From contig CP154956.1 of the NCBI GenBank assembly GCA_039621445.1, forward strand, positions 13,350,292 through 13,414,291: a stretch of DNA of 64,000 bases. Reading direction: 5' to 3'. Positions 32,141 through 43,639 of the stretch are shown here, piece after piece. The position numbers were made by a program, and so were the translations under genes. Origin of the DNA: Euglena gracilis. Its lineage: Eukaryota > Euglenida > Euglenophyceae > Euglenales. Position 1 is the first letter of the stretch; the number at the start of each line of letters is the position of its first letter. The notes beneath the pieces were generated by a model. That model saw only the letters and a list, made by a program, of their open reading frames with translations. It did not search any database and had not been told where the DNA came from.

Positions 32141-33930
32141 TCTTTTTTAACTCAGATGACCCCCCCCCCCCGGTTGGGTGGGCGGGCGGGTGGGTCTGGG
32201 GCTGGACTTCCCCTTGGGGGGGGGGGTCCTGGGCCAGTGGCCTGGGTGCCGAAGAAAATTTTCCTTGGGCGGTGCCACGGTGGGTGGGGGTGTCCCACCC
32301 CACACCGGGCCTTCCCATACAGCCCTGCCCCACTCGGTTGATCGTTTCCAGTGTCCAATTTGCCGCCCCAGCCCCCCCCCCATCCCCGGTTTGCCACGAG
32401 TGTGCCGCTGGCCCCAACCCAAGTGTATGGCTTACGGGCCCTGAATCAGGCGGGGGTTGACGGACGGTCGACGACGCCACCGTGAAACGTGGCGCCTGAG
32501 CTCTGCACCTCCCCCCCCCCCAAAATGGAAGCGCGGGTGCACTTGGAACCGACTCTGGCAGTGGGGGCTGCGCTCCTATTTTGGACCCAACCCGCATAAT
32601 TTTGGTTGATTCTATTTGGAGTTGATATGATAGGGGGACCACCGCCTTCCCGGGAGGGGGTGCGCTTTGGACACTGCACTTGCACTTCCATTGGGGGGGT
32701 TAAGCGATGAGCATGCATCAGAACATCTGGATCCTAACCCATGTGAAAAACCTCCTGATCCCTGTGAAAAAAACCACACCACCATAAAAAACCTCCCCCC
32801 CCCCCCGAGGGCAGGGTGCCCTCCCCTGAGGGTAGGGTGCGCTTTGGGTCAGCCCAACTGGGCGGAGGCCTGGCTGGCCAGGTAAATTTCGGGCTGTCGG
32901 GGGCTTCTGACAGACTTTGGGCTGGGGGAGTGGGTGGGTACCCCCCCCCCCCAGGGGGAGGGTTGTGGGTGGGTAAAAGAGTGTGTGGGTGGGCCCGGGA
33001 AAAATCCCCCCATGTGGAGTCATTGAATCTGTGATCTGGATCAGGTACCCTGACCAGAGTAAAAATGTGTTGAGTGCATGGAGGATCGTAAAGGTGATCT
33101 GCGACCAAAAGTGAGTCCCTTTACCCCCTTCCCGCTTCCTGTCAGCATAGCTTTGTGACCCTGCCCCTCGAAGGGGGGGAGTTGAGTGGGTGGGTTTGGA
33201 CTTGGGGAAAAGCGATCTCCTGGGGCTGACTAAGTGAAACTGTGACCCAAGCAGATGAGACAGGGGGGTTTCAAAAAATTTGTGGCAGGGGGTTTCGAGA
33301 ACAGGCGGGTGGGCCGGGGCTGTTTGACCTCCGGGGGAGGGGGGGGGGGGGAGTGTGCTACAGATCCGTCTGACTGAAATGCAAGTCATGCTTTTATTTC
33401 CAGCGGTGTCGGCTGGTTTTGGGTTGGTTTGGCTCAGGGTTGGGTAACGGTGGGTGGGTGAACCCTGGGGGGTGGGGCGTTCGTGGTCTGGTTTTCCAAA
33501 AAAGGGCTGATTGATGGGTTTTGGCCTTGGGAAAAAAAGTGTCCCCCGGGAGGCCACCCAGCGAATCCACGGGTGGGGAATGCCTGGCAGCCCCCCCCCC
33601 CCCAGAGGTGGGGTTTTACGGGAATCCCTGCAACCCTATGGGTGGTGGGTGGTGGGGGGGTCGACCCCCCCCACCTCCCAGGTGGGGTGGTCCAACCCCC
33701 AGGGGGGGGGGGCTTGGAGGACCCGCTTTTGGGGGTCATTTTTGGGTCCCAAAATTTTCCCCCACTTTGCGCCGAAAATAGAAGAAAACCCCTCCTCCAG
33801 CGGGGTACCCACTTGGCCCGACCCCCCCAGGGGGGGGGGGGCTCGGCCAGGACCCACCCACCCCCCCCCAACGCCCGCCACCAGGCCTTTCTGTATTGCC
33901 CTGCCCGGCGGTTGGGCCAAACGCCGCCTG
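32141..33930. other. Intron of armadillo gene; element fragments
   Basis: A lone family-F left end (caggcttcttttttaactc) begins at 32135 with no partner found. The rest is C/G-run-rich with no clear exon. P/G-rich frames at 32150-32640 and 33440-33860 lack splice support. Confidence 0.4.
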
Positions 33931-33934
33931 CCCC

Positions 33935-34073
33935 GAACCGGCTGCTGGCGGCGGGGGTGAGCAGCCACACAGAGGCCTCCCTCAGCCTGGGCCTCGGGGT
34001 AGTGCTCCACGGCCTGCAGCACAGCCGCCGGGCTGAAGCTGTGCAGGCGGGGGGCCTGGAGCTGCTGTGCTGG
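33935..34073 (+). CDS. Armadillo-repeat exon
   Basis: Frame reading NRLLAAGVSSHTEASLSLGL then GVVLHGLQHSRRAEAVQAGG and LELLCW. The AEAVQAGGLELL block is a typical armadillo helix-3 segment. Joined to the previous exon, SGALGRL runs into LLAAGV, and joined to the next, LELLCW runs into DAMRMN, so the order and frame fit. GC3-biased, no stop. No GT donor occurs at the 3' end; TGG is followed by ctgcctgggg, so the intron is not GT-AG there. 5' boundary approximate. Confidence 0.65.
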
Positions 34074-34280
34074 CTGCCTGGGGAGGGGCCGCCCGGGGGG
34101 GGGGGGGGGGCGGGCCCTCCCGCTCGTGGCAGCATGGATGTGGCGTGAAAAAATGCTCGTTGCTGCCTCCCCCCCCCCCCAGCACTGATGCGAGCAAATG
34201 CCAAGCAACAAATAACCGTAAAAAAATGTATTATTTTCTGGGTTGCTGTCATAATTTTCTTTGTGTTTTAATGTTGCAGG

Positions 34281-35060
34281 TGACGTTAGCATTCAAATTG
34301 CTGAAAAACTGTGCATTTCAAGGGGTAAAAGTGATCATCAATTTCGACTTGACCCAATCGTCGCCCTCCTCTGTGCTGCCCACAAGGATGGATATTGATA
34401 TTGGTTTTTTGGGGGTCCCGATAAATTTGGATAGATTGACACCCCGATATCACCGATAAAAGTCGATAAAACCGATATGATCATTTTGTGCCCCGATATC
34501 GTCATTTTTTTTAATTTGAAAATCCAAAAATCGCCCAAAAACAACAAAAAATTACGTTACCCCTCCCAATAAAGCCGATATTTCACGATATTTTTTTCGG
34601 GGCCCGATAAATTCGAGATTCTCGATAAGCCCGATATGGGCCGATATCCAATATCCATCCTTGCTGCCCATTTTTGTCCCCCCCCCCCCCAGCAGCTGCC
34701 TTTCGAGAGGCAGCTTGTTTGTACCCAGGAGGGAAAGACTGTTACACAAGCCCAGAAGTGTGTTCTGATGAACAGGCGCAGAAATGGGGGGCATGACACA
34801 TACCTACACTGGCACGCAAACAGGAGGAAGGGTAGGCAGCTCAGGCATTTCGATACCAACTGGCACATCCTAGTTGGTCCGCAAAAGCGATTTGGGCTGC
34901 TCCCCACGTCCAGCAAAGAGAGTGGAGAACCGACATCGCATCGTGCATTTCAAAGGCATCCCGATTGTATGTGAACAGCTGGGCGCTGGAGCACTATCCC
35001 CCTCATTGTTATCTCTTGCTGTGTGTGTAAAGCCCTCAAATACTACCCCCCGTGTGAAAA
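34281..35060 (+). pseudogene. Possible transposon-derived coding remnant
   Basis: Low-GC frames after an acceptor-like ttgcag (34280): VTLAFKLLKNCAFQGVKVII, interrupted by a MITE at 34386, then QQLPFERQLVCTQEGKTVTQ and HDTYLHWHANRRKGRQLRHF, and in another frame VENRHRIVHFKGIPIVCEQL. The style differs from host exons. No family motif recognised. Confidence 0.3.
34386..34664. mobile_element. hAT-like MITE with ATAT-rich ends (279 bp)
   Basis: Ends CAAGGATGGATATTG and CAATATCCATCCTT are inverted. Flanking GCTGCCCA before (34378-34385) and GCTGCCCA after (34665-34672) is a perfect 8-bp direct repeat. The interior is dense in gatat words (ccgatat, tcgataa) arranged in both orientations. Confidence 0.8.
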
Positions 35061-35723
35061 ACACGCTGGGGTGTTATATTTTCAATTTTTTGAAGTTTTT
35101 CAAAATCATAAGATGCAAAAAAACTCCTTGCACTTTTTCACAAAAAATTGGCATTTTTGGAGGACAGATGGTCCGCAAAAACCCATTTGTTGATCTTGAT
35201 TGCCGTGAATCCTGATTCTCAACCCGATTTTTTTTTAAGGCGAAAATCGAGGTTGGCAACCCGAAAATAGGGGGGGATTATTTTTTTGGTTTGTCGGACC
35301 CCAAGTCGAACCCCAAGGGGGGGGGGGCTATTATTCCGGCCAGGGTTTTATTTGGGAGAGGGTTTTTTTTGTATCAGCCTAAAATGAAGTGTCAAAAGTG
35401 TGCAAAATTCACAAATGATGCAAAAACGTGTCTTTTGGAGGTCATTTTGACTTTGAAACGTTTGCCCAAATAATCTACCCCCCAAATAGTACACCCGCTC
35501 TGGGCCCTGACTTTGGGTGCCCACTGATGCACCCCCAGGTGTATTATTTGGTGGGGTTTGTTTGCAGTGTGTGTTTGTGTTTGTGTTTCTGTTCGTGTTT
35601 TGTGTGTGTTTATGTGAGGTGTGGATGGGTTTGCGTGTGCGCATTCTTTCTGTCCCCTCCCCTGATGCAGAGGTTTCCGGATGAGTCCCCCAAAAGCTCC
35701 CCCTATGCCGCCTGCCTGGCTGG

Positions 35724-35836
35724 GACGCCATGCGCATGAACGTCACCAACCCTTCGATCCAGTTGTATGGTTGTCAGCTGCTGCGCTGCCTCGCCCGGCG
35801 GTGTGGCCGTGGCACAGAACCATATCTGAGGTTACG
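35724..35836 (+). CDS. Armadillo-repeat exon
   Basis: Encodes DAMRMNVTNPSIQLYGCQLL then RCLARRCGRGTEPYLRL, matching the armadillo pattern AMR.H....SIQ.YGC.AL..LA. A consensus donor gtgagt begins at 35837. Upstream, cctgcctggctggGACGCC shows a CTG eight bases before GAC, as in the nonconventional 3' ends elsewhere, and no AG acceptor fits the frame. The CGRGTEPYL tail departs from the consensus, so the true 3' end might be earlier, at RCLARR. Confidence 0.7.
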
Positions 35837-36926
35837 GTGAGTCCCGGAGGGGGGGGGGCGTACGCGGGTGATTTTTTTTTTCGTCCCAAATGAGGGTTTT
35901 TGCAAACTTTCTGGCCTGGGAAGCCAATTTTTCCCCCGAAAATTGCTGCATTTGCAACAAAAACCTCCTCCGGAAAAAATATTTTGTATGATGTTGGATG
36001 AACACTTATTTTCCAATGGTGAAGGATACCCCCCCCCAGGAAACTTTCCTCCCCGAGAAACTGTCCTCTGCCCCCTGTACCCACTGACCTGTCCTCATAG
36101 GGACTTGTCTCCCACCCTTGTGGAGAGGAGAACCAGAGTATTATTTGCTCTATGGAGCTCGGATTCCTATCTTATGCTGTCGGTCCTTGTGGAATCCCAA
36201 ACAGCATAGTACTTGTGTATAAGGTTCAGAACTATATCTGGCCGTAGGCTTGTACCTACATATACAAAACCATGGCATTACAGCTGCCTGGCACTGGACA
36301 TCCACACTGGAAATACTGTCCAGAAGTTTTGGAGAGAAAACCATTTTACATGTAAATGCCAAATAATTGCATGCAAGTCAACACACCGAACGAGATGATC
36401 ATTTTTGAGAATGACTTCTGGTTTTTTCTTTGTTTCAAGTCTATTAAGAAATGCCAAATGGAGAAAAGAGGTAGGATTTTTCAGACGTTTGTGGGGGAGT
36501 GGCGAGAAGGACGTGCCATCCAAAAGAAAATACCCACACACACCCACACACCCACACAGAACACAAACACATGTGCGCATAAAGCAAAACAACAACACAC
36601 ATTATCATAAAGACGTCATAACATTTTAAACATTAAATATTTGCCCAGTGTATTATGTATTTCTTTTTAAACAAAAGAGAGTTGCATTAGAACCATTACA
36701 TCAATTATTGTCATATCGTTGCTATTCTATTTCATATATCCTTAGATCGAACTCGATTTAATAATTCCTTTGATGAAAATTTCTCTTCTTTCACAAGGCC
36801 TTGCTTTATTTATTTTGATCACATTTTTTTGTATTTTCCTCATTTGTAGTTTACTAGATGTGTATGCTTCCCCCCCCCCCCGGGAAACTCTCATGCCTGA
36901 GAACCTGTCATGGTCCCTGTTGGGTC

Positions 36927-39141
36927 CCAGCAAATGTGGAATCCTAAGTTTTGGTTACCTAGCCTCCGAGGAGCCTCCGCGGAGCCTGGTTACCTTGGAG
37001 CCTCCGCGGAGCCTGGTTACCTTAGCCTCCGTGGAGCCCGGTTACCTTAGGCTCCGAGGAGGCTCCGCGGAGGCTGGTTACCTTGGAGCCTCCGCGGAGC
37101 CTGGTTACCTTGGAGCCTCCGAGGAGCCTCCGCGGAGGCTCCTCGGAGGTAACCACTGTTGTACACAGGCCATGTCTGGTATCGCACCGCTTTACCGTTT
37201 ACCCGTTTACTGTATATGCCATGTCAAACTTGTTGAAAACCAAAAATATATTTGCAACAAAAACGCCATGTCCTCCTATTTTCACCATTTAACCGTTTGC
37301 CATTTACGCCATGTCCGCCAAACCAGGGCAGTCTTTAAGGGACGGGAAAGTTTTTTTTTAATTTTCTTAAGCACCGCCCCTCTTTCGGCCAAAGGGCCGA
37401 CCAAGGGCAGGACTGGGACTTGAACGGGGTCCAAAATTAAAAAGTCCAAAAAAACACACTTTTGGAGGATTTGGGTGGATTGGTCGATGGTCACAGGATG
37501 CCAATAATCAGTTATTCCCCCTGATATCGGCCTGTTGTCGCCGAAGAATGCCAAATTTCTTTGCCCATTTTCCTGTATTTCTTATTGAGTGTGGGACGGC
37601 AGAATTTTGTTTTTTTTTATTTCTTTAAGGACCGCCCTGCGCCAAACTTGTTGAAAACTATTTATCCATTTGCCTCTTTGTTTTGCATTCAGTGTTTACC
37701 CGTTCGCTATATAATGCCACGTCTGCCAATCTTGTTGAAAACCATTCATCCATTTGCCACAAAAACGCCATGTCCGCCTGATTTTGCTTTTACCGTTTAC
37801 CCATTTGCTGTTTTCGCCATGTCCGCCAAACTTGTTGAAACCAAAAATCCATTTGCAACAAAAACGCCATGTCTGCCTTATTTGCTTTTACCGTTTACCC
37901 GTTTGCTATTTACGCCATGTCCGCCAAACTTTGTCCACACAAAGGGATGTTGTTATTGGGGGGCGGGGGAGGGCGGGGTGGGGGGAGGGGGGGTCCGGGG
38001 GGGGGGGGAGCGGGGGGAGGGGGGGGAGGGGGGCGGGGGGGGGGGCGGGGTGGCCGCCCCCATCCCCCCCGGCACTTTGGGTTTCACCTGGCCTTTATTT
38101 GCAACATCACATCCATGCTGACGTGCAGTTTGCCTACCCCCCCCCCCCACGTGACTGTTCGTTCACCTGGTTGAAGATTCTTTAGTCCAATTCAGGATTA
38201 AAAGTTGCGGCAAATCCCAATGGGATCACAAGCTCAGGCACAATTCTGGCGTCTGGATAATTCAGGTAAAATCCTGGCTGAATAAATTCATTTTCCGTTT
38301 CGTTTACGCTCTATGTTGCCTCCCGAAGTCTGTTAATTTTTTGTTACACCTGTGAGTCTGTGAATTAGTCCGTGAGTTAGTCCGTGAATTATTTTCCCCT
38401 TTGTGCAAATGGGCAGCAAACGGACAGGGACTTTGAGTGATAACATACAGTTTAAAACGAAACCGAAAATGGATTTATTCTGCCAGAATTACACCAAAAT
38501 TATCCAGAGGCCAGAATTGTACGTAAAATTGTCATCCCGCTGGGAACATACAACTGAATGGGAATTTATTTATTTGTTTTTTTTCTGTGTTATAAAGAGA
38601 AACTTTCTTCAATGTCAAACACGGCGACTGCGCCCAGTGGCAGCTTCTGAACCTGGCAGAACGTGAATTTTTTTTGCATCCTCTGTGCAAATGGGCAGAA
38701 AATGGACAGGTTCTGACAGGTTTGGAAGAGCATGATCTGTCACTGAGTGCAGTCGCCATGTTTGACATTGAATAACGTTTCTCTTTATAACACAAAAAAA
38801 ATTCCCGTTATTACCATGTTCACAACATGCCCTGGCAAAACTGGTTACCTTAGCCTCCGAGGAGGCTCCGCGGAGCCTCCTCGGAGCCTGGTTACCTTGA
38901 GCCTCCGCGGAGCCCGGTTACCTTAGGCTCCGAGGAGGCTCCGCGGAGCCTGGTTACCTTGGAGCCTCCGCGGAGCCTGGTTACCTTAGCCTCCGCGGAG
39001 CCTGGTTACCTTAGGCTCCGAGGAGCCTCCGCGGAGCCTCCTCGGAGCCTGGTTACCTTGAGGCTCCGAGGAGCCTCCGCGGAGCCTCCGCGGAGGCTCC
39101 TCGGAGCCTCCTCGAAGGTAACCAAAAAGTTAGGATTCCAC
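36927..39141. mobile_element. Large TIR element containing GGTTACC minisatellites (2.2 kb)
   Basis: Left end cagcaaatgtggaatcctaa and right end ttaggattccacttttgcgg are inverted (10/12 over the first 12 bp, then longer). Directly inside both ends are arrays of a ggttaccttggagcctccgc-type unit (36953-37153 and 38842-39123). No matching 8-bp duplication was found. It contains a family-L copy (37430-37630), a poly-G tract (37960-38045) and a palindrome (38545-38815). Confidence 0.6.
38545..38815. repeat. Imperfect palindrome, about 270 bp
   Basis: The arm ttataaagagaaactttctt / caatgtcaaacacggcgact returns as agtcgccatgtttgacattg / aacgtttctctttataacac. Centre near 38680. Potential long hairpin. 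Confidence 0.9.
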
Positions 39142-39149
39142 TTTTGCGG

Positions 39150-39340
39150 TAGACCCGTCCCTGTTAACAGCCAACCTGTCAGTATAGGAAGTTGTTAGGG
39201 GCCCCGGTACTGGCCAACCTGTCAGGGTCATTTTCCATTGACTTTCCCTTGGAATGCCCTTCCCGGGAAACTGTCAGGGTCCTTGGTACCGACCGGCCTG
39301 TCCTGATAGGAAGTTGTCAGGCGAAGGTCAGGAGATCAAC
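39150..39340. repeat. Dispersed repeat family G
   Basis: Phrases aacctgtcag, ggaaactgtcagggtcc, and ggtaccggccaacctgtcag recur here and at 36040-36110, 36880-36920, 39770-39860, 41990-42150, 45655-45830 and 46060-46430, usually bounded by ccccccggaaactg / cagtttcccgggggg ends. Mixed orientation and depth suggest an old MITE family. Confidence 0.7.
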
Positions 39341-39559
39341 TCCTGCACAAATTATGGCAGGGTTCCATTTGGGTGACCCATCTGCCCTGATGTGCATGTG
39401 CACAGGTGGAGGTGGGTGGATGGGTGAGTGGGTGTGTGGGTGAGCCCCACCACCAGGCTGTTGTTGAAGACTCCCGGGGGGGGGGGAAGGTTGGGGTTCA
39501 GTCAGGAAGAAAGCTGATTGCCACGGGTGTATGGGTGGGTGTATGGGGGGGGGGTGGTC

Positions 39560-39690
39560 CTGCCGGCCTTCCTGGCACGCCGCCGCCGTCTCTGCGGACG
39601 CTGCCTACGGCGCGGCCATCGCCACCGCCGGGGGCATGGAGGCGGTGCTGGTTGCGCTGCAGCAGTACGGGGGAACGGACCCCCACTCGG
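39560..39690 (+). CDS. Armadillo-repeat exon
   Basis: Frame reading AAAVSADAAYGAAIATAGGM then EAVLVALQQYGGTDP. AIATAGGMEAVLVALQ is a canonical armadillo helix-3/next-unit junction. The following repeat begins QLRVAGTSALAQLL in the next exon, so TDP joins to QLRV. GC3-rich and open. Neither edge has a convincing GT or AG, and the adjacent sequence tgtgacaccttttggggaaa looks intronic. Confidence 0.7.
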
Positions 39691-40264
39691 GGCGGCTTCG
39701 GTTGGGTGGGTGTGACACCTTTTGGGGAAAGTGATGATTTTTTGAGGTTCCACCCCCCCCCCCCCAGCAATTTGTCATGCCTGCCAGGCTCTGCTGGGAA
39801 ATTGCCAGGCGCCTTTCCAGCCGACCTGTCGTGTCAGAGTCCCCAACACCCATGGGTCTGGGTGACAATTTCCGGGGTGGGGGGGGGAGGGTCTTCGAGG
39901 CGTCGCCCCCAGGTCTCCTCTCAGGCGTTCGGAACATAAATAGAAGAATAACCGGGGGGAATTGATACCCGCAATTTTCCCACAATTTTGCCGCGGTTTC
40001 CGCGGCTTTCCCACATTTTTCTCGCAACCTTTCCATAACTAATTTCATCATTTCCCCCCACATTCTCTCTCATTTTCCCCGCAATTTTCCTGCATTTTTC
40101 CCCCCAAGGCATCCGATATCAATATTGGACCATTTTTTTTTTGCCGAGTTGCCAGTGCCATCGCAATCCGTTCGGTTTGCCCCCGACCCCATGGGAGTCT
40201 ATCCACCTCGCCTTCCCCTTTGGCCACCCTCCCCACCCCTCCCCCCTCCCCCCCGCCCTGGCCG

Positions 40265-40845
40265 CAGCTGCGGGTGGCCGGGACCTCCGCCCTCGCACAG
40301 CTGCTGTCCAGCCCGGACCACGTGGAACGCTGCGCCCGGGCTGGAGGCCAGGGCGGGCAGGGGGAGGCCACCTCCACGTACACAGACAAAATGGGTTGGA
40401 GGCAAAAAAGCAGCGCGAGGCCAGAAGATGGGATGGAAAGAACCAAACAAACCGCCACAGTACACACAGGAAGGCGACGAATGGCTCCGGCAAGAAAGGC
40501 GGAGAAACCGCGCCTGGAGGGGTGCTGTGCCAAGCTGGTGGCATCCACCCTTGGCTGGGCTCTATCTCTCTGATCTGCTTTCAAGCTCATTCTGGAAAAC
40601 ATTTGGTGTCTGTCTGTGCATGCATAGATGCATGTGCGTGCGCATTTTGTGTGTGTGTATGGGGTGTTTTGTGGCGCGTGTGCGTTTGTGTTGTCTCTGT
40701 GTGTGGGGGGGGTAAGGTGTCTCTTTGGTGTGCGACAATGTCAACGGAATCCTTGCCCGCTCTGCCACGCGGCGTTCCGGTGCTACTCCAATCTCTCGTC
40801 TCCGACCCTGTCACAGAACAGCTTGGCCAAAGCCATCTCAAGGGG
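40265..40845 (+). CDS. Armadillo-repeat exon pair split by a TIR element
   Basis: Part 1 (40265-40345) encodes QLRVAGTSALAQLLSSPDHV then ERCARAG. Part 2 (40771-40845) encodes GVPVLLQSLVSDPVTEQLGQ then SHLKG. Joined, CARAG-GVPVLLQSL is a canonical armadillo junction. The excised 40346-40770 begins three bases before CAG and ends six after CTG. Part 2 ends at a consensus gtaagt donor (40846), phase 0, which pairs with the cccctccccag acceptor ending 42208. Both intron classes therefore flank one exon. Confidence 0.75.
40349..40764. mobile_element. TIR element forming an armadillo-gene intron (416 bp)
   Basis: Ends CAGGGCGGGCAGGGGG and the reverse complement of CAGAGCGGGCAAGGAT. Flanks CTGGAGGC and CCACGCGG are poorly matched (CACGCGGC with a 1-base shift gives 5/8), so the target duplication has decayed or the ends are off by one. 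Confidence 0.5.
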
Positions 40846-41193
40846 GTAAGTTTTTCAAATCGAAGTACACCCTTGGCGTAAACTTTTGCCAAACGCCAAC
40901 CTTTCATTCCCGGATTAGCTCCGAATTTATTTAAATATTCCGTCCTGCTCCAACACAAGTGCACCGACAGGTTTGTGTGCGCGCTCACGTTCGCACACAC
41001 GCGCGCGTCCCCGACTAGCGACCAGTGCGTCGGGGGTTAGCGAGGCAAATGGCTTGGCAATGGCTTTGTTTCTGTTTTCAACGTCAGCTGCCAGGGCTGT
41101 CCTCCTCTCCCAGTTGTCACAAATGGTTGTGAAGCCCTCCCATGCGTCAGCGTGGGCCCCTCCCCATGTCCAAAGAAGCCCCAGCGTCTGACC

Positions 41194-41609
41194 CAGGGGT
41201 TTTCTTAAACTGGAGGGGACCCTCCCCCTGGGGGGGGGCCAGCCAGCCAGCACCTTTTTCCAGCCACCACCTCCCAGCTGGGCTGCGGACCCCTCCTCCT
41301 GGAGGTCCGCTGAAATAAGCAAAGCCGGACTGGACGGAAAAAAAATTCGGCGCAAAGTGCCGATAATCTTTGAAAAAAATGGCAAAAATGGCCAAAATGG
41401 CACTTTGGGGTCGTTTTGGGGTGTTCACCTCCTGATTTTTGGCAGAAAAATGCCAGCCCAGCTGGATTTGGGCCTTTTTAGATATTTTTGGGTAGTCGCC
41501 AGGGGTCCAGCTCCCAGCTGGCCGGACCCCCCCCCCGACCCCCACCCCCAGAATCTTTTTCCAGCCAGCCTGCGGGACCCCCCCTCCGGGGTCCTTACAA
41601 AAACCCCTG
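41194..41609. mobile_element. hAT-like MITE, family E copy 4 (416 bp)
   Basis: Ends CAGGGGTTTTCTTAAACTGG and CCTTACAAAAACCCCTG. Perfect 8-bp duplication GTCTGACC at 41186-41193 and 41610-41617. Internally ccagccagcacctttttcc appears near both ends and a cggcgcaaagtgccg hairpin near 41350. Located in the GT-AG intron 40846-42208. Confidence 0.92.
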
Positions 41610-41989
41610 GTCTGACCCCCCCCCGTCATTTTCCCAAGAAATTATCATACCCACTGGGATGCCTGAAAAGCAGTGCCAGACTGACCCATGCTTCTCCCTT
41701 TCCGAAAAAGTTTGGTCCTCCTCCGACCTTCCACACCTGAACCGCTTGCACCGCTTCCCGAAGGTTTGCTTTATCAGGGGAATCCACTGAGAAATGTTTC
41801 CTTTGTTATGCACGATGAACCGGCATACATTCTCGTTGTATGAGTTGGTGGATGGTGCTCTTTTGCAGTTTGCTTTTCAGGACGTGGGATCCTTCTAACC
41901 CCCCTCGGTGCCGGAGGCGCACTGAAGTGGCAAGCCACTTAAACGTTTCCTAACCCCCCACGAAAATTGTCTCCTGACAAGTAAGTAGG

Positions 41990-42155
41990 AATACCTACCT
42001 ATCCCCCCGGGGAAACTGTTTTGCCCGAGAACCTGTCAGGGTACCGCCCAGGAAACTGTCAGTGTCCCCGTTGCCGGCCAACCTGTCATGGGCGGAAGCT
42101 GTCAGGGTCCCCGGTACCGGCCAACCTGTCAGGTGACAATTTCCCGGGGGGGGGT
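41990..42155. repeat. Family G repeat copy
   Basis: Bounded by ccccccggggaaactg and caatttcccgggggg. Contains two aacctgtcag/ccggccaacctgtca units. Same intron as the E4 element. Confidence 0.7.
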
Positions 42156-42208
42156 AGAACAGTGGTGCTGACACCACACCCCATGCATCACTGCCCCCCC
42201 CTCCCCAG

Positions 42209-42362
42209 TCCCCCTGCTGCAGGAGGCCGGCCCTCCCCCGGTCGCTGGCGGCGCTGGCCCGCCACGCGCCGGGGCAGGCCAGCCTCCTGCAGCACGGGGG
42301 GCTGGAGGCACTGGTGGCCGTGCTGCGGGACACCCTGGCGCTGCACGGCGCGGCAAGGGGCC
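42209..42362 (+). CDS. Armadillo-repeat exon
   Basis: Acceptor ctccccag ending 42208. Phase 0 from the 40845 donor gives SPCCRRPALPRSLAALARHA then PGQASLLQHGGLEALVAVLR and DTLALHGAARG. SLAALARHAPGQASLLQHGGLEALVAVL is a near-consensus armadillo repeat. The SPCCRRPALP linker is an insertion relative to the consensus. 3' boundary uncertain: CAG follows GGC at 42361, consistent with a nonconventional 5' end. Confidence 0.75.
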
Positions 42363-43136
42363 AGCTCTGCCCCCCCTCCCTGTCTGCTGTTTTGAACCCC
42401 CCCCCCCAGCCCTCACTGTCCCTGAATACCCCCTCCAGGGTATGCGACCCCCCCCAGAAGCTGTCATTCCCGGCAACCTATCAGCAGGGGAACGCAGTTG
42501 CGTTTTTTTTTTTTGCCCTTCCGAATTTGGCCAAACTCACGCTTTGTGTGTCCATGTTCCGTGCCCCTGTGCTCTCACGGTCCTGTCTGGTTGAGGTGGC
42601 ACAGGTACTGGTACAGGGTTGCCTTATTTTCCCAATGAGAAGGCCCAATTTTGTTAGCATCCCCAGTGCCAGTGGACCTGGGGGGGCAGGGCTGAAGAGG
42701 AATCTCAGGAATCAATGGCGGTCAAGGGGGTTGACCCCCCCACTCCGCCACCATCATCACCACCATCCCCCAGCCACCAACTCTGTCGTTTCATTCCTTG
42801 TTTACACTTCTATATCCACCGGGCCATATGACCCTGCCCCCCCCGCCCCCGGAGGAGAGGGTGATAACTGGGTTTTGGCCCGAACCCCCTCCGCTGCCGG
42901 GGGGGGGGGGGAAAGCACCGAATTTACCCCTGCACCGACGAGGGAGCAGCGACCGGTAATTCTCTTGACACCTTCTCGACCCCTCCGCCAGCCAGGGAGT
43001 TTTTTCTGGAATGGTGGGTGGGGTTTCTCTCCTGGGGGGGGGGGGGGCGTTCTCCCTCTCCTGGGGGGGGAGTTGACCCACCCACCCAAATCCCACCACC
43101 CAAAATCGGCTGAAGACTTGAGAAAGCCCGGCCCAG

Positions 43137-43252
43137 CCTCTTAGGCGGCCGGATTCGCACTTAAGCTTTGTTATGTTGATTTGCGCATTTGCGCAAATGC
43201 GCCCATTTCAAAGAAAAAACCCTTAAGTGCGAACCCGGCCACCTAAGAGCCT
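43137..43252. mobile_element. Short TIR element (about 115 bp)
   Basis: Inverted ends ctcttaggcggccggattcg / cgaacccggccacctaagag continuing into gcacttaag / cttaagtgc, about 28 bp each. The spacer includes gcgcatttgcgcaaatgcgc. No clear target duplication. Confidence 0.8.
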
Positions 43253-43367
43253 TCAACGGAGCCGGATTGACCCTTGGCGTAGCCCTCAGAGGGATTTAAC
43301 GGGGGTAGGCGGGGGGCGCCCAAGAAAACGTGCCCCTCGGGGGGGGGCCACCAAGTGAATCTATGGT

Positions 43368-43550
43368 ACTTCCCCCCCCATGCCTAATAAACACCCTTGC
43401 CCAATGAACAGGGGGTGTTCGGACCGTCAGATTGTCACCATAAACCTTATCTACACAGAAACCGTACCCCAAGCCCAATGAACGCCCCCTGTTCGGACCG
43501 TCTAGATTGCCACCTTAGTGTTCATTAGGCTTGGGGGGGGGGAGGTACAT
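43368..43550. mobile_element. Dispersed TIR repeat family J, copy 2
   Basis: Starts cccccccatgcctaataaac and ends gttcattaggcttggggggg, nearly identical to 29013-29180, including the two gttcggaccgtc blocks. Confidence 0.75.
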
Positions 43551-43639
43551 TCCCCAGCTTGACGTGCCTGGCGTTTCAAGGACAAGGGGGGGGCGTAGTG
43601 ACTGTTCTCCGGGGGTTTTCTGGGAGGAGTTGCGTACGC

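Larger units (their letters stand above)
42363..43639. other. Intron of armadillo gene, with two TIR repeats
   Basis: Holds the MITE-like pair at 43137-43252 and family-J copy 2 at 43368-43550. No other feature; the frames here are G/P-run artefacts. Confidence 0.5.
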
